In this document: one piece after another, positions 63,561 to 64,000 of the stretch
Position numbering within the stretch: the first letter of the stretch is position 1
How the letters are laid out: each line of letters begins with the position of its first letter
Assembly (NCBI GenBank): GCA_013398955.1
Contig: VWPU01014827.1
Location: 1 to 64,000, forward strand
Reading direction: 5' to 3'
DNA: 64,000 nt
Origin: Callaeas wilsoni
Lineage: Eukaryota > Chordata > Aves > Passeriformes > Callaeidae
Made by a program: the position numbers and the translations under genes
The notes under the pieces: model-generated
Seen by the model: only the letters and a program-made list of their open reading frames with translations
The model's database searches: none
What the model was told of the DNA's origin: nothing

Positions 63561-64000
63561 AACCTGGGGGGCATGCCACCATGAACTTTTACTTTTAAAG
63601 GTATGCTTCAATCTCAGTATCCATATGAAAAGTAATGAGATAGAGAGACAGACAGAAAGTAACCTATTTCCAAAGCAAATATTGAGAAACTCACTGTGAA
63701 GCAGACAACAGCATTCTATCTATGCAAGTCACAGGGATATGAAAGAATTAAATTAAAGCCACTGGTTCAAATTATTAAGTTAGATTTTCCTTATTTGACT
63801 TTTCTAAATGAATCCAGACCCTCTTGTTGTCACAGGAGTGGAGCTTTTGACAAAATTAATATAGATTCACTGAAATACTGCTTTATCTGAACAGAAGTAG
63901 AATTGTAAAGGTTAAAGCTTCTCTTTTTGTATCTTCTCAAAACTCGTAAATCCCATAAGATCAGAAAATAGAGGTGTCCTTATGCTTGACTGGCTTCATT
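63561..64000. other. AT-rich non-coding stretch to window edge
   Basis: Two short plus-strand open frames (63496-63699 and 63696-63890) have no other support. Confidence 0.5.

Noticed and set aside
1..64000. Prokaryotic or phage systems, CRISPR arrays, operons, tRNA or rRNA genes
   Set aside because: No direct-repeat/spacer pattern, cloverleaf-like sequence or gene clustering was seen. Repeats and splice-like signals are those of a bird genome.

Overview
This is 64 kb of eukaryotic nuclear DNA, almost certainly from a bird. It is visibly AT-rich and CpG-poor. It carries 3'-end fragments of CR1 LINEs (the dominant avian retrotransposon) and LTRs with the layout of avian endogenous retroviruses. 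I see no long open frames, operons, ribosome-binding sites, rRNA, tRNA or CRISPR. The longest open frames are about what chance gives in this much AT-rich DNA. I read the window as a gene desert or the inside of a very large intron. No protein-coding gene can be named with confidence.

Layout. 0-5.7 kb: unique AT-rich DNA with two weak exon-like candidates, one on each strand. 5.7-7.3 kb: a (TA)n tract and unique DNA. 7.27-7.84 kb: a solo LTR on the minus strand with a preserved CRE and TATA box. 8-15.6 kb: unique DNA including a strongly T-rich block. 15.6 kb: an (AAAAC)n microsatellite. 20.8-21.7 kb: the 3' end of an endogenous retrovirus on the plus strand (end of pol integrase, polypurine tract, LTR). 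24.2-24.7 kb: an open GC-richer block ending in a strong splice donor, then a cluster of GTGCAC palindromes. 26.3 kb: T/G low complexity. 32.5-32.9 kb: CR1. 35.4-36.5 kb: a 1.1-kb solo LTR on the minus strand with an internal ~45-bp tandem array. 40.4 kb: a small CR1 scrap. 42.1-43.2 kb: A/C low complexity, then several exon-like or promoter-like signals. 53.2-53.8 kb: CR1 with the end of its ORF2. 56.0 kb: a compound microsatellite. 56.7-57.3 kb: a third minus-strand LTR. 60.1 kb: (GA)n. 61.8 kb: a compact CpG-retaining block. 63.0-63.6 kb: a possible older LTR.

Nothing here forms a working pathway. The supported content is transposable-element debris. The items that most deserve a search are the apparently mosaic LTR at 7.27 kb, the CpG-retaining unique blocks at 18.3 and 61.8 kb, and the splice-site-bounded open frames at 0.9, 1.9, 42.3 and 43.1 kb. 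I assigned repeats by recognising family features by eye. No database search was possible.
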